Below, one piece after another: positions 26,363 through 35,132 of a stretch of 64,000 nucleotides of DNA. Position numbers and translations under genes: made by a program. Positions within the stretch are counted from its first letter, which is position 1. Each line of letters begins with the position of its first letter. The stretch covers positions 1,055,955 to 1,119,954 of the forward strand of contig NZ_BDUC01000001.1 of assembly GCF_002218085.1 (NCBI RefSeq), in the 5' to 3' direction. Source of the DNA: Tolypothrix sp. NIES-4075. GTDB lineage: Bacteria > Cyanobacteriota > Cyanobacteriia > Cyanobacteriales > Nostocaceae. Below the pieces are notes generated by a model that saw only the letters and a list, made by a program, of their open reading frames with translations, had not been told where the DNA came from and did not search any database.

Positions 26363-26468
26363 ACCGGGTTTGTTTTTAAATCAGTATGAAAATCTTCGAT
26401 ACTTCAAGAGAAGAAACCCGGTTGATTGCTAACTAAAGATTTTACTGCAATCGAATTAATTTAGCTAC

Positions 26469-26993
26469 TTAGTGGCTACCTAATGTTAAGCTGAGAGTAC
26501 AAGACGCAGATCCATAAGAATCAACAATTGCTGTCATTAGTTCATTTTCGTTACATACTGCTTGAAAAGTGACTGGTGGAAAGCCTCCTAAGAGTTTCCC
26601 ATGAATTAATCTAGCAACGCTAATACTACCACTTTGGCTTATACTCAGTTGGAGTTTTAGGTCAGGTTTATTTGGAAATATATCAGTTACAGTTGTTCCT
26701 ATATCTATAGAACCATCTTCGGGAGGGTTTGTAGACGGAATCGAATGTTGCACAACTTTATTTACCCACATTGAAATGTTGCCAGATAAGATTTCTTGTC
26801 CATCTTTTGTGTTTAACTCTAGCGGACCATTCGCGTATAAGACATAGTTGCTGGTTTTTTCTGGACTACGGTCAGACGAATAATGCATTGTAACTGTTGC
26901 AAAGACTTTAGCTATTTTCGGGAACTCACCTCCTGAGAGAGCGCCTTTTTTTGCCCAGTCAAAAGCTGATTGAAGCATTAGTTTACATTCCAT
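26469..26993 (-). CDS. Hypothetical protein, beta-rich
   Basis: This 174-residue protein matches no family I recognise. The middle is rich in predicted beta strands (KVFATVTMHYSS, DLKLQLSISQSGSISVARLI), with a C-terminal ASCTLSLTLGSH. There is no signal peptide or membrane segment. The start at 26993 is supported by GGAGA about 10 bp upstream (TTAGGAGAACA). The left end of the IS630 element lies only 31 bp upstream of the start, so the native promoter was probably displaced. Both neighbours are mobile or broken genes. Confidence 0.6.
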   Translation of the reverse strand: MECKLMLQSAFDWAKKGALSGGEFPKIAKVFATVTMHYSSDRSPEKTSNYVLYANGPLELNTKDGQEILSGNISMWVNKVVQHSIPSTNPPEDGSIDIGTTVTDIFPNKPDLKLQLSISQSGSISVARLIHGKLLGGFPPVTFQAVCNENELMTAIVDSYGSASCTLSLTLGSH

Positions 26994-27023
26994 TTCATTG
27001 TTCTCCTAAATTAAATGTATTAA

Positions 27024-28161
27024 TACCGTTTCACGAAAAGCCTGATACAAATAAAGCCTCCAAAATAAAATCCCATCCAGTGATAGATTTGACTTGATAA
27101 GCACTCAATTGATCTAACTGTTTCCACACAGCCTCTCGCAACTCATCTAATGTTTGAAAACATTCCCATCTCAAAGTTTTTTTTATTTCTTTCCATAACC
27201 TCTCAATTGGATTGACTTCGGGTGTATGTGGAGGCTGAAACAAGAGAATTATATTCTCCGGTACTTGTAAATAATTACTAAAATGAAATGCACCATTATC
27301 TACTTGGATTATATGTAAGTCTTCTGGATATAATGCAGCTAATTTTTCTAAAAATATTTCAAAACAAACAGTATCTAGATGTGAAAATTCAAGGACAAAG
27401 TTGTCTCCCGTTAATGGTTCTACAACTCCATAGATATAAAAGTTATCTCGCTTCCACTGCGTAAATCCAACTGGTTTCACGCCTGTAAGCGTTATTAACT
27501 TTCCCGTTATAGTTTGTAGACCAAATCTACTTTCATCTCCACACCAATAACGTACTTTTCGATATTGCTCTAATGGTGATATTAAATACTTTTTTATTAG
27601 TTTTAGCCATGCCGGAAGTTTTTTTTAAAGTCTTCCTCTATGCCCTTGTGTTGTTTTATGCTACGTGGGCGCGGTGCTTTTAATTTCGCTTTTAGTTTGT
27701 AACGGACAACTTCATGCACAACCTTGTAAGATGCTTTGATTCCTTCAGACGCTAAAAGCCAGGTCTGGACTTCCTCGTAGCTTTTAAATCCTTCTGGCTC
27801 AGACAATTCTTGTTTAATTAGCGATCGCACCTCAAGTGGTATGGTTTTTGTCCGTCCCGGACTCTTTCTTTGTTCGAGTAGGTGGTTTAATCCTCCATCT
27901 CTGTAAAGCCGGAGCCATCTTTGTACCGTTATCCGACCTCTTCCCAGTACCACTGCTAAGTGTTGTACCGTTTCTACTTGCCGAGTTTTGAGTAAATACA
28001 AAGCTTGAATTCGTTCTTTCCCAAACCCAGTTTTTTGCTGCCTCAACAACTCTAGTAGTTCTACCTGCGTTTCTTTTATCTCTAATTTAAGAACCCGACA
28101 CATTGTTTTTTGTGAGTGACGCACCTGAAACTATATGTATCATATTTTTAGTGAAATGGTA
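27024..28161 (-). mobile_element. IS630-family insertion sequence
   Basis: The left end TACCGTTTCACGAAAAGCCT and the reverse complement of the right end TACCATTTCACTAAAAATAT belong to terminal inverted repeats of about 30 bp, with roughly 24 matching positions. TA dinucleotides flank both ends, as expected for IS630/Tc1-mariner insertion. The 1.14-kb element carries one transposase in two frames on the minus strand. A non-autonomous relative with the same ends occurs at 52116-52220. Confidence 0.88.
27031..28124 (-). CDS. IS630 family transposase, two frames joined by a -1 shift
   Basis: The first frame (28124 to 27603, 173 codons) holds two helix-turn-helix regions (VQHLAVVLGRGRITVQRWLRL and a Winged-helix-33-like part). 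The second frame (about 27612 to 27031) holds the catalytic core: Asp in CGDESRFG, Asp in IIQVDNGAFHF and Glu in PEVNPIERLWKEI. The frames join where CTTTAAAAAAAAC is read (27617-27629). A -1 slip on A-AAA-AAC converts the terminating NFRHG to LPAWLKLIKKYL. The product would be 364 residues, a normal size for the family. Programmed shifting at A-runs is known in this family, so the element may be active. Confidence 0.88.
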
Positions 28162-28200
28162 TAACAAGCGTTTATGTTTAGTTTTATCGCTTGTTATTTT

Positions 28201-28605
28201 TTACTTTAGAGAGCAATCGGGAAGAACTAGAGAAGGTGATTGGATTTTTTCAAAAAGTTTTAGACACTTATGATTATTTCCTCTGTTTACAAATAAAGGC
28301 AAAATGGATTCAGGAACAGTGGAAGGAACTCCACCAAGAGAAACTCTACCAAATCGTGCCAATAAACGAGTTAATTCTTGTACAGAAGGAACTTCTCTCC
28401 ATAACAGTGTTAAAACTGCTGCTACCATTAAGGATAAATTTAAAACTCTGTCTCGTAATCCTAATTGCTTATAGTATTTTTGTTGAGCAGCTATAGCCGG
28501 AGTTAGTAGCGCTTTTAATTGATTGGCGATCGCCTGATTATCTAAGTTCGGCGTATTATGTAGCCGTACATGGTCAGCGTTTCGTAGAGAATAGTTGATT
28601 TTCAA
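28201..28605 (-). pseudogene. Truncated transposase remnant (IS4-like N-terminus)
   Basis: The frame starts MKINYSLRNADHVRLHNTPN and continues LRDRVLNLSLMVAAVLTLLW and REVPSVQELTRLLAR, typical of the N-terminus of cyanobacterial IS4-type transposases. After about residue 85 the sequence loses similarity and ends at 28201, 40 bp from the IS630 right end. The DDE catalytic domain is missing. It is probably debris of an older element. Confidence 0.6.
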
Positions 28606-28694
28606 TTAACAACTTACCCTTGCAGAGAGATGTCAAGCCCCTCGCACTCCCGCTACAAGTTGAATAGAAACACTTGTCGGACGTTGCTTGATTT

Positions 28695-29879
28695 ATGAAA
28701 GACAAATCTCAAACAGAAATCGAGGTGAAAAATTGCGTTAATTCACCGCAATCAGCTTCAGAAATAGAAATTAAGCCGCAAACTTCAGTAGAAGAAGATA
28801 CACCATCTGTATTAGAATCGTTTGCTAAGTCTGTAGGTGGTGCAGTTGGAACCGCAGTTGGGGTAGGATCGGCATCTGTAGAAATAGCAGTAGGCTTGGG
28901 AGAAGTAGCTGCAAAACAAACACACAAGCTAATCGAACAAGCAACTCACACAGCTGGAGAGGTAGTTACTCATCTTGGTGAAAACTGGCTAATTAGAAAA
29001 CTAGCTGGAGTTTTAAATCTCAATTGGCTGATTGGTGTGAGTGACAAAGTTGATTTAGCAAAAGCCGAAGCTGAAGTAAAACACCTACAGCAACAACATC
29101 CTCAAGAATCACCCAGCCAAATTGCCCATCGGATTATGCTGGATAAAGCAACTAAAGCAGGGGGAATTGGGTTAGCAACCAGTATTATACCAGGTGAAGC
29201 GTTGGCGTTGTTTGCAGTTGATTTGGCAGCAACAACGCAATTACAGTCAGAAATGCTTTATCAAATTGCATCTGTCTATGGGCTGGATTTAAAAGATCCG
29301 GCACGGAAAGGTGAAGTTTTAGCGATTTTTGGTTTAGCTTTTGGTGGTAGTCGTCTTTTAAAAGCAGCGGGATTAGGTTTGCTGCGAAATGTACCTTTTG
29401 CGGGTGCGGTGATTGGTGCTAGTTCTAATGCGACGATGATATATTCATTGGGATATGCAGCTTGTCGATTTTATGAAGCCAAGCTGGATGAATCAACTTC
29501 GTTGACTTCGGAAGAAACACTTACAGAGTTAAAGAAACAAAGCGAAAATTATTTAGAAAAAGCGATCGCTCAAGAAGCGATTATGGATCAAATTCTCGTT
29601 CACATGATCCTCGCAAGTCATCCAGATCGAACTTGGGATGAAATTTTACCACAGTTGCAAACATTAAACTTCAGTCCCACATCAATAGATGCGATCGCCC
29701 AAAACATCAAATCACCCCAACCTTTAGATACACTACTCAATCAACTCAACCGCGATTTTGCAGTACCTTTGCTAGCTCAATGTTATAGAATAGCCCAACT
29801 CAACAACAAAACGACATTAGAAGAAGCAAGAGTGATTAAAGCGATCGGCTCTAAATTTAATATTGATGTTAAAAGGTAG
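28695..29879 (+). CDS. EcsC/DUF697-like membrane-associated protein
   Basis: This 394-residue protein has an acidic, polar N-terminus (1-40), then Gly/Ala-rich helices (GGAVGTAVGVGSASVEIAVG). A central region (ATSIIPGEALALFAVDLAATTQLQSEMLYQIASVYGLDL) resembles the EcsC/DUF697 group, with AFGGSRLLKAAGLGLLRNVPFAGAVIG as likely membrane-interacting helices. The C-terminal third is soluble and helical. The biochemical role is unknown. The call rests on the YGLDL-type motif and the helix pattern, so it is moderately secure. It is followed by three copies of a palindromic repeat. Confidence 0.65.
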   Translation: MKDKSQTEIEVKNCVNSPQSASEIEIKPQTSVEEDTPSVLESFAKSVGGAVGTAVGVGSASVEIAVGLGEVAAKQTHKLIEQATHTAGEVVTHLGENWLIRKLAGVLNLNWLIGVSDKVDLAKAEAEVKHLQQQHPQESPSQIAHRIMLDKATKAGGIGLATSIIPGEALALFAVDLAATTQLQSEMLYQIASVYGLDLKDPARKGEVLAIFGLAFGGSRLLKAAGLGLLRNVPFAGAVIGASSNATMIYSLGYAACRFYEAKLDESTSLTSEETLTELKKQSENYLEKAIAQEAIMDQILVHMILASHPDRTWDEILPQLQTLNFSPTSIDAIAQNIKSPQPLDTLLNQLNRDFAVPLLAQCYRIAQLNNKTTLEEARVIKAIGSKFNIDVKR

Positions 29880-29962
29880 AGACGCGATTAATCGCGTCTG
29901 TACAATGTTGCGCGATTAATCGCGTCTGTACAATGTTGCGCGATTAATCGCGTCTGTACAAT
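29876..29962. repeat. Three tandem copies of a GCGATTAATCGC palindrome unit
   Basis: Each copy reads GCGATTAATCGCGTCTGTAC followed by AAT, with a period of about 31 bp. It could form a strong hairpin at the end of the EcsC-like gene. The same unit occurs in lptC and after gcvH. Confidence 0.9.
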
Positions 29963-30064
29963 CTTAGTTGGCTGTCCCCCTTGTCCCCCATCTCCCCCGA
30001 AAGAAGCACGAAAAGCGGATTATACGCAATACTGGTACAAGAAGTTTTACAGAGAATATCAAAA

Positions 30065-31537
30065 ATGGAAATTCTAGCAACTAATACACCTTTCGGAGAG
30101 TGGAAGGGAGATGGTTTGGCGATTGGATTATTTGAAGATGCAGTAGAGTTAACTGGGGAACTAGCGGCTTTAGATGAAAAAGTCGGCGGTGTCTTAAAAG
30201 AACTGATTGCCGAAGAAGAATTTAAGGGAAAAGCAGGTAGCAGCATTTTCACGCGCTTAAGTAGTGATAAATCAGTGCGAAAGCTGATGGTCGTAGGTTT
30301 GGGAAAACCTAATGCTTTGAAATTAGATAGCTTGCGCCGCGCTGCCGCATCTGTGGCACGATTAGCTAAAAAGCAAAAATGCAAAACTCTTGCAATTGAC
30401 TTGCCAGTATGGAATAATAATCCAGAGGCAACAGCGCAAGCGATCGCCGAAGGTATCCAACTAGCACTTTATCAAGATACTCGCTTCAAGTCGGAAAACG
30501 AAGATAAAGGACCAAACGTAGAAACAGTACATTTACTAGGGTTAAGCGGACAAGAAGCTGCAATTGCCCGCGCTAATCAAATCGCTTCTGGAGTAATTTT
30601 GGCACGAGAGTTGGTAGCAGCGCCAGCAAATGCTGTCACACCAATTACGATGGCAGAAACCGCTCAAGCGATCGCCACCGATCACGATTTGCAGTTAGAA
30701 ATCTTGGAAAAAGAAGACTGTGAGAAGCTGGGGATGGGTGCTTTTTTAGGAGTTGCACAAGCTTCTGAATTGCCCCCGAAATTTATTCACCTCACCTACA
30801 AACCCCAAGGCACACCCAGACGCAAACTGGCAATTATCGGTAAAGGTTTAACCTTTGACTCTGGCGGACTCAACATCAAAGGTGCTGGTAGCGGCATCGA
30901 AACGATGAAAATTGACATGGGCGGTGCAGCGGCTACATTAGGTGCAGCAAAAGCAATTGGTCAGTTAAAGCCCGATGTGGAAGTGCATTTTATCTCAGCA
31001 GTGACTGAAAACATGATTAGCGGTCGCGCCATGCACCCAGGCGACGTGTTAAAAGCTTCTAACGGCAAAACCATCGAAGTTAACAACACCGACGCTGAAG
31101 GACGTTTAACTTTAGCTGATGCTTTGGTGTTTGCTGAGAAATTAGGAGTAGAAGCGATCGTTGATTTAGCTACTCTCACAGGTGCTTGCTTAATTGCCTT
31201 AGGAGACGATATCGCCGGGTTATTTACTCCCGACGATGCCGTAGCAAAACAGTTAGAAACCGCATCGGAAACTGCTGGCGAAAAGCTGTGGCGTCTGCCA
31301 ATGGAAGAAAAATACTTTGAAGGACTAAAGTCTGGTATTGCCGACATGAAAAATACTGGACCCCGTGCAGGTGGTTCAATTACCGCAGCTTTATTCCTCA
31401 AACAATTCGTCAAAGAAACTCCTTGGGCGCACTTAGATATAGCCGGACCCGTTTGGACAGACAAAGAAAACGGTTATAACGGCTCTGGGGCAACCGGTTT
31501 TGGCGTTCGCACCCTCGTTAATTGGGTGATGAGTTAA
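30065..31537 (+). CDS. pepA: Leucyl aminopeptidase, M17 family (PepA)
   Basis: This 490-residue cytosolic aminopeptidase is started at ATG 30065 (MEILATNTPFGEW). An upstream in-frame ATG at 29981 would add 28 residues translated from repeat DNA. The M17 metal and catalytic signatures are intact: GKGLTFDSGGLNIKG, MKIDMGGAAATLGA, the hallmark NTDAEGRLTLADAL and the KSGIADMKNTGPRAGG region. It removes N-terminal residues from peptides with two bound divalent metals and probably forms a hexamer. It is a single gene with a MITE downstream. Confidence 0.96.
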   Translation: MEILATNTPFGEWKGDGLAIGLFEDAVELTGELAALDEKVGGVLKELIAEEEFKGKAGSSIFTRLSSDKSVRKLMVVGLGKPNALKLDSLRRAAASVARLAKKQKCKTLAIDLPVWNNNPEATAQAIAEGIQLALYQDTRFKSENEDKGPNVETVHLLGLSGQEAAIARANQIASGVILARELVAAPANAVTPITMAETAQAIATDHDLQLEILEKEDCEKLGMGAFLGVAQASELPPKFIHLTYKPQGTPRRKLAIIGKGLTFDSGGLNIKGAGSGIETMKIDMGGAAATLGAAKAIGQLKPDVEVHFISAVTENMISGRAMHPGDVLKASNGKTIEVNNTDAEGRLTLADALVFAEKLGVEAIVDLATLTGACLIALGDDIAGLFTPDDAVAKQLETASETAGEKLWRLPMEEKYFEGLKSGIADMKNTGPRAGGSITAALFLKQFVKETPWAHLDIAGPVWTDKENGYNGSGATGFGVRTLVNWVMS

Positions 31538-31597
31538 TACCATTAGAGTTTTAACCCGCGCAGTTAAACTCTGTTTGTGTAGCCCAGGCTTACAGCC

Positions 31598-31808
31598 CTT
31601 GTCGTTACCAACATTTATTTATCTTGTAAAACCCTTATCCCGCATAGGATTGCAAACCGTTGTCAAAGCAGCGCGAAAGTCCTCTTCATAGGACTAAATA
31701 AACATTTCAGTCCATTAAAATGGACTTGTGCTATTAGCCTGATAAATTTATTCTCAGGCGGGATAGCGGCATTCTTCGAGGGTTTTGAAATATGTTGGTA
31801 ATGACAAG
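31598..31808. mobile_element. MITE-like element downstream of pepA
   Basis: The left end CTTGTCGTTACCAACATTTA matches the reverse complement of the right end CTTGTCATTACCAACATATT, and both are followed by AAAACCCT and TATCCCGC blocks. Internal small hairpins occur (AGTCCTCTTCATAGGACT and AGTCCATTAAAATGGACT). It is about 211 bp and has no coding capacity. Confidence 0.65.
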
Positions 31809-31834
31809 AGCTATTAAGCGCAATAACTCAAGTG

Positions 31835-32371
31835 TTATTCGGCAGTAACGCGCTGTCCGGTAAATGTAAACGTCCCCCCGTCCGAACCATTATCTTCTTG
31901 TGGATTTGCATTTAAATCAAACAAACGAAGATTGATTGTTCCTTGCAGCGTCTGAGTCCGTCGGTTGAATCTCACGCTAAAATTTTCTCTAGCAATACCC
32001 CCAGTAGAACCTTCAGAGCCTGATAAAGTAAAGTTTAATACCTTAGCGGTAATCTCCCCATTTCTACACTTCCAAGCGCCTTGTGAATTGGTGAAAGGAT
32101 TGAAAGCACCCACTACACCACCTTGGTTCGAGTCAGCAACCAAGATGTTACCGTCAGCGGTCAGCGTGATAAGTGAGCGAGAGGCAAACCCACCATTTGA
32201 AGTAGATATTGTTGTCAGATATGTACCTGGGACTGTGCTGCAAGCTTTTTGCTCATAATCATTGTCTGGTACAGGTTGGGCGTTTGCCTTCTGTAGATTC
32301 ATTACACTTGAAATGCTCAGTACTGAGAGGATTCCAATTGTCAATGCGGTGAAGTTTTTAAACATTTTCAA
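31835..32371 (-). CDS. Secreted protein of unknown function
   Basis: This 178-residue protein has a clear signal peptide (residues 1-31, cleavage after ANA). The mature part is about 147 residues, begins QPVPDNDYEQKACSTVPGTY and is dominated by beta strands (RSLITLTADGNILVADSN, NFSVRFNRRTQTLQGTINLRLF). Two Cys (in KACST and WKCRNG) could form a disulfide. The pattern resembles small secreted beta-barrel proteins, but I do not recognise a named family. It lies next to a MITE and 460 bp from plsX, with no operon partner. Confidence 0.65.
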   Translation of the reverse strand: MKMFKNFTALTIGILSVLSISSVMNLQKANAQPVPDNDYEQKACSTVPGTYLTTISTSNGGFASRSLITLTADGNILVADSNQGGVVGAFNPFTNSQGAWKCRNGEITAKVLNFTLSGSEGSTGGIARENFSVRFNRRTQTLQGTINLRLFDLNANPQEDNGSDGGTFTFTGQRVTAE

Positions 32372-32831
32372 TTTTTCCTTCGGCGATAAGATTGGCTGAA
32401 AGACTACTTACTTACTTATGCGTGCAAACTCATGTTTGCATTAATGCCCGCTAGACATCTCCATAAAAGTACCATTGCTACCTCTATACAAGGGTTTCGG
32501 GCAACGCATAATTAATTTCTGGAAATGTCTAGTGAGAAAAAAGTTTGCTAAAAAACTGAAAATTGCAAACTTATTATGTGATGAACTATACGAAAAATCT
32601 GTAGTTTTTTTGATGAAGTTTTAATGAAGAATAAACATCGATCGCAAATTATTCAGAACTACCCTAAGATTTTACAAAAAGTGTTTCTATAGCAATACGG
32701 TTCTGTGTTTATGTTCCGAACTCGGAGCTACCTGATGAAGCATTCTCAATTTCAGGCTGGAAACGAGACAATCGCCCATCCTCATTCCCTAACATCTGGT
32801 AAAATTTGTAAGGTTTCTATAAGCTTTAGCA
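32372..32831. other. Divergent intergenic region before plsX
   Basis: No gene, RNA or array is seen. The sequence holds the promoters of the secreted-protein gene and of plsX. TGGTAAAATTTGTAAGG at 32795-32815 is a candidate -10 region for plsX. Confidence 0.4.
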
Positions 32832-33857
32832 ATGGGATCGACTTGCGTAAGAATCGCAATTGATGCAATGGGAGGAGATCACGCACCTGGGGAAATCGTG
32901 ACCGGCGCACTGCGGGCACGAGAAGAACTAGGTGTAGAAGTATTGTTGGTAGGTGATCCCCAGCAAATCGAGGCTGCCCTGCCGTCAAAAACAAATTTAG
33001 GGCAGGTGGAGATCGTTCCTGCGGAGGAAGCGATCGCAATGGATGAGGAGCCTTTAAGCGCCATTAGACGCAAACCCAAGGCTTCCATCAATGTGGCGAT
33101 GAATTTGGTTAAAAACCAAAAAGCAGATGGTGTAGTTAGTGCCGGTCACTCTGGTGCGGCAATGGCAGCTGCTTTGCTGCGTTTGGGACGACTACCGGGA
33201 ATTGACCGTCCGGCAATTGGCGCCGTGTTTCCTACCTTAATAGCCAGTAAACCAGTATTAATACTTGATGTCGGCGCCAATGTAGATTGTCGTCCGAAAT
33301 TTTTAGACCAGTTTGCGGTTATGGGGTCGATTTATAGCGAATATGTTTTGGGGACACCCAACCCGAAAGTAGGTTTGTTAAATATCGGCGAAGAAGACTC
33401 TAAGGGAAATGATGCAGCCGTCCGCGCTAACCAAATGCTGCGCGAAAATTCGCAAATTTCTTTTATTGGCAACGCTGAAGGACGCGATGTACTCTCCGGT
33501 CGCTTTGATGTGATTGTCTGTGATGGCTTTGTCGGCAACGTTTTGTTAAAATTCGCCGAAGCAGTCGGGGATATCGTCTTGCAAATTTTGCGCGAAGAGT
33601 TACCCCAAGGATTGCGCGGTCAAATCGGCTCGGCAATTTTAAAACCAAACCTGAAGCGGATTAAACAGCGAGTAGACCACGCCGAACATGGCGGCGGTTT
33701 GCTTTTAGGCGTAGCGGGAATTTGTATAATCGGTCACGGCAGTTCGCAAGCGCCTTCGATTTTTAATGCAATTCGCATCGCTAAAGAAGCGGTTGATAAC
33801 TCTGTGCTGCAACGAATTCAGTCTCAATATCAAAGCCTTCAGCAGGAGAGCAACTAA
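32832..33857 (+). CDS. plsX: Phosphate acyltransferase PlsX
   Basis: This 341-residue enzyme makes acyl-phosphate from acyl-ACP for phosphatidic acid synthesis. Family motifs are RIAIDAMGGDHAPGEIV at the start, the central DGVVSAGHSGAAMAAAL, VLILDVGANVDCRP and the late HAEHGGGLLLGVAGICIIGHG. Length is normal. It is the first gene of a plus-strand run plsX-fabH-fabD-plsC that joins initiation of fatty acid synthesis to glycerolipid assembly, an order kept in many cyanobacteria. Confidence 0.97.
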   Translation: MGSTCVRIAIDAMGGDHAPGEIVTGALRAREELGVEVLLVGDPQQIEAALPSKTNLGQVEIVPAEEAIAMDEEPLSAIRRKPKASINVAMNLVKNQKADGVVSAGHSGAAMAAALLRLGRLPGIDRPAIGAVFPTLIASKPVLILDVGANVDCRPKFLDQFAVMGSIYSEYVLGTPNPKVGLLNIGEEDSKGNDAAVRANQMLRENSQISFIGNAEGRDVLSGRFDVIVCDGFVGNVLLKFAEAVGDIVLQILREELPQGLRGQIGSAILKPNLKRIKQRVDHAEHGGGLLLGVAGICIIGHGSSQAPSIFNAIRIAKEAVDNSVLQRIQSQYQSLQQESN

Positions 33858-33908
33858 AAAGTCAATAGTTATTACTAATGACAGATGACAAACAATAAAA
33901 GCTGATAG

Positions 33909-34916
33909 GTGGAGAAATTAGGAGTGGAAAAGTTAGGTGTAGCAATTATAGGAAGTGGTTCGGCTGTACCGACAACTTCTTTAGATAACCAAGGGCTGAC
34001 TCAACTGGTTGACACATCAGACGAGTGGATCGCCACAAGAACCGGAATTAAAGAGCGGCGGTTGGCGGGTGCAGATGAATCGTTAAAGACGATCGCTACT
34101 ATGGCAAGCAAAAAAGCGATCGCCACCGCCGGAATTACCGCAGCAGACATAGATTTGATTCTGCTCGCCACCTCTACCCCAGATGACTTATTTGGCACTG
34201 CTTGTCAAATTCAAGCTGAATTGAAAGCCACCAAAGCAGTTGCCTTTGACTTGACAGCCGCCTGTTCCGGCTTCGTCTTTGGACTTGTCACCGCTGCCCA
34301 ATACATCAGAACAGGCGTTTATCAAAACGTACTATTAATTGGAGCAGATATCCTCTCTCGTTGGGTAGATTGGCAAGATAGAGGTACGTGTATATTGTTC
34401 GGTGATGGCGCTGGGGCGGTAATATTGCAAGCAAACGAAAGCGATCGCTTGTTAGGATTTCAACTTAAAACTGACGGCACTCAAAACCACTATCTCAACC
34501 TTGCATATAAAGCCTCAACAGACGAACTTATCCCCGGCATAAATGTCAATAAAGGCAACTTCCAACCCATCACCATGAACGGCAAAGAAGTCTACCGCTT
34601 CGCCGTGCAACGAGTTCCAGAAGTCATCGACAAAGCTTTATTTCACGCAAATCTCAGCGTTGACCAAATAGACTGGCTGATATTACATCAAGCAAATCAG
34701 CGCATTCTCGATGCCGTAGCTCAACGCCTGAATATTCCAGCACATAAAGTTATCAGCAATCTCGCGGAATATGGCAATACCTCCGCCGCCTCTATCCCGC
34801 TTGCACTCGATGAAGCAGTGCAACAAGGCAAAATTCAACCAGGTGACATCATTGCTACCTCCGGCTTCGGTGCCGGACTCACTTGGGGAGCAGCAATTTT
34901 TCAATGGGGAAGATAA
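33909..34916 (+). CDS. fabH: 3-oxoacyl-ACP synthase III (FabH)
   Basis: This 335-residue condensing enzyme starts fatty acid synthesis from acetyl-CoA and malonyl-ACP. The catalytic triad is visible: Cys119 in TAACSGF, His in LHQANQRI and Asn in GNTSAASIPLAL. The beginning has a small duplication (EKLGVEKLGVAIIG), giving two possible GTG starts, 33909 and 33924; the shorter form fits the family slightly better. It lies 51 bp after plsX. A 216-bp block of heptamer and 14-bp repeats separates it from fabD. Confidence 0.96.
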   Translation: MEKLGVEKLGVAIIGSGSAVPTTSLDNQGLTQLVDTSDEWIATRTGIKERRLAGADESLKTIATMASKKAIATAGITAADIDLILLATSTPDDLFGTACQIQAELKATKAVAFDLTAACSGFVFGLVTAAQYIRTGVYQNVLLIGADILSRWVDWQDRGTCILFGDGAGAVILQANESDRLLGFQLKTDGTQNHYLNLAYKASTDELIPGINVNKGNFQPITMNGKEVYRFAVQRVPEVIDKALFHANLSVDQIDWLILHQANQRILDAVAQRLNIPAHKVISNLAEYGNTSAASIPLALDEAVQQGKIQPGDIIATSGFGAGLTWGAAIFQWGR

Positions 34917-35125
34917 AAATTTGTTGGTTGTTAGTTGTTGGTTGTTAGTTGTTATTTGTTAGTTGTTATTTGTTAGTTGTTATTTGTTAGTTGTTAGTTG
35001 TTATTTGTTAGTTGTTATTTGTTATTGCTATCGACTAACCACTATCGACTAACCACTATCGACTAACCACTATCGACTAACCACTATCGACTAACCACTA
35101 TCGACTAACCACTATCCACTAACGA
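34917..35125. repeat. STRR block between fabH and fabD
   Basis: GTTGTTA/GTTATTT heptamers (34920-35025) are followed by about six copies of the 14-mer CGACTAACCACTAT (35030-35118). The right half can pair with the left half. The block ends eight bases before the fabD ATG, leaving no clear ribosome binding site. Confidence 0.9.
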
Positions 35126-35132
35126 CAAATCG

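Noticed and set aside
34917..35125. CRISPR-like array between fabH and fabD
   Set aside because: The units are 7 or 14 bp with no spacers, so they are STRRs. No CRISPR array or cas gene occurs in the window.
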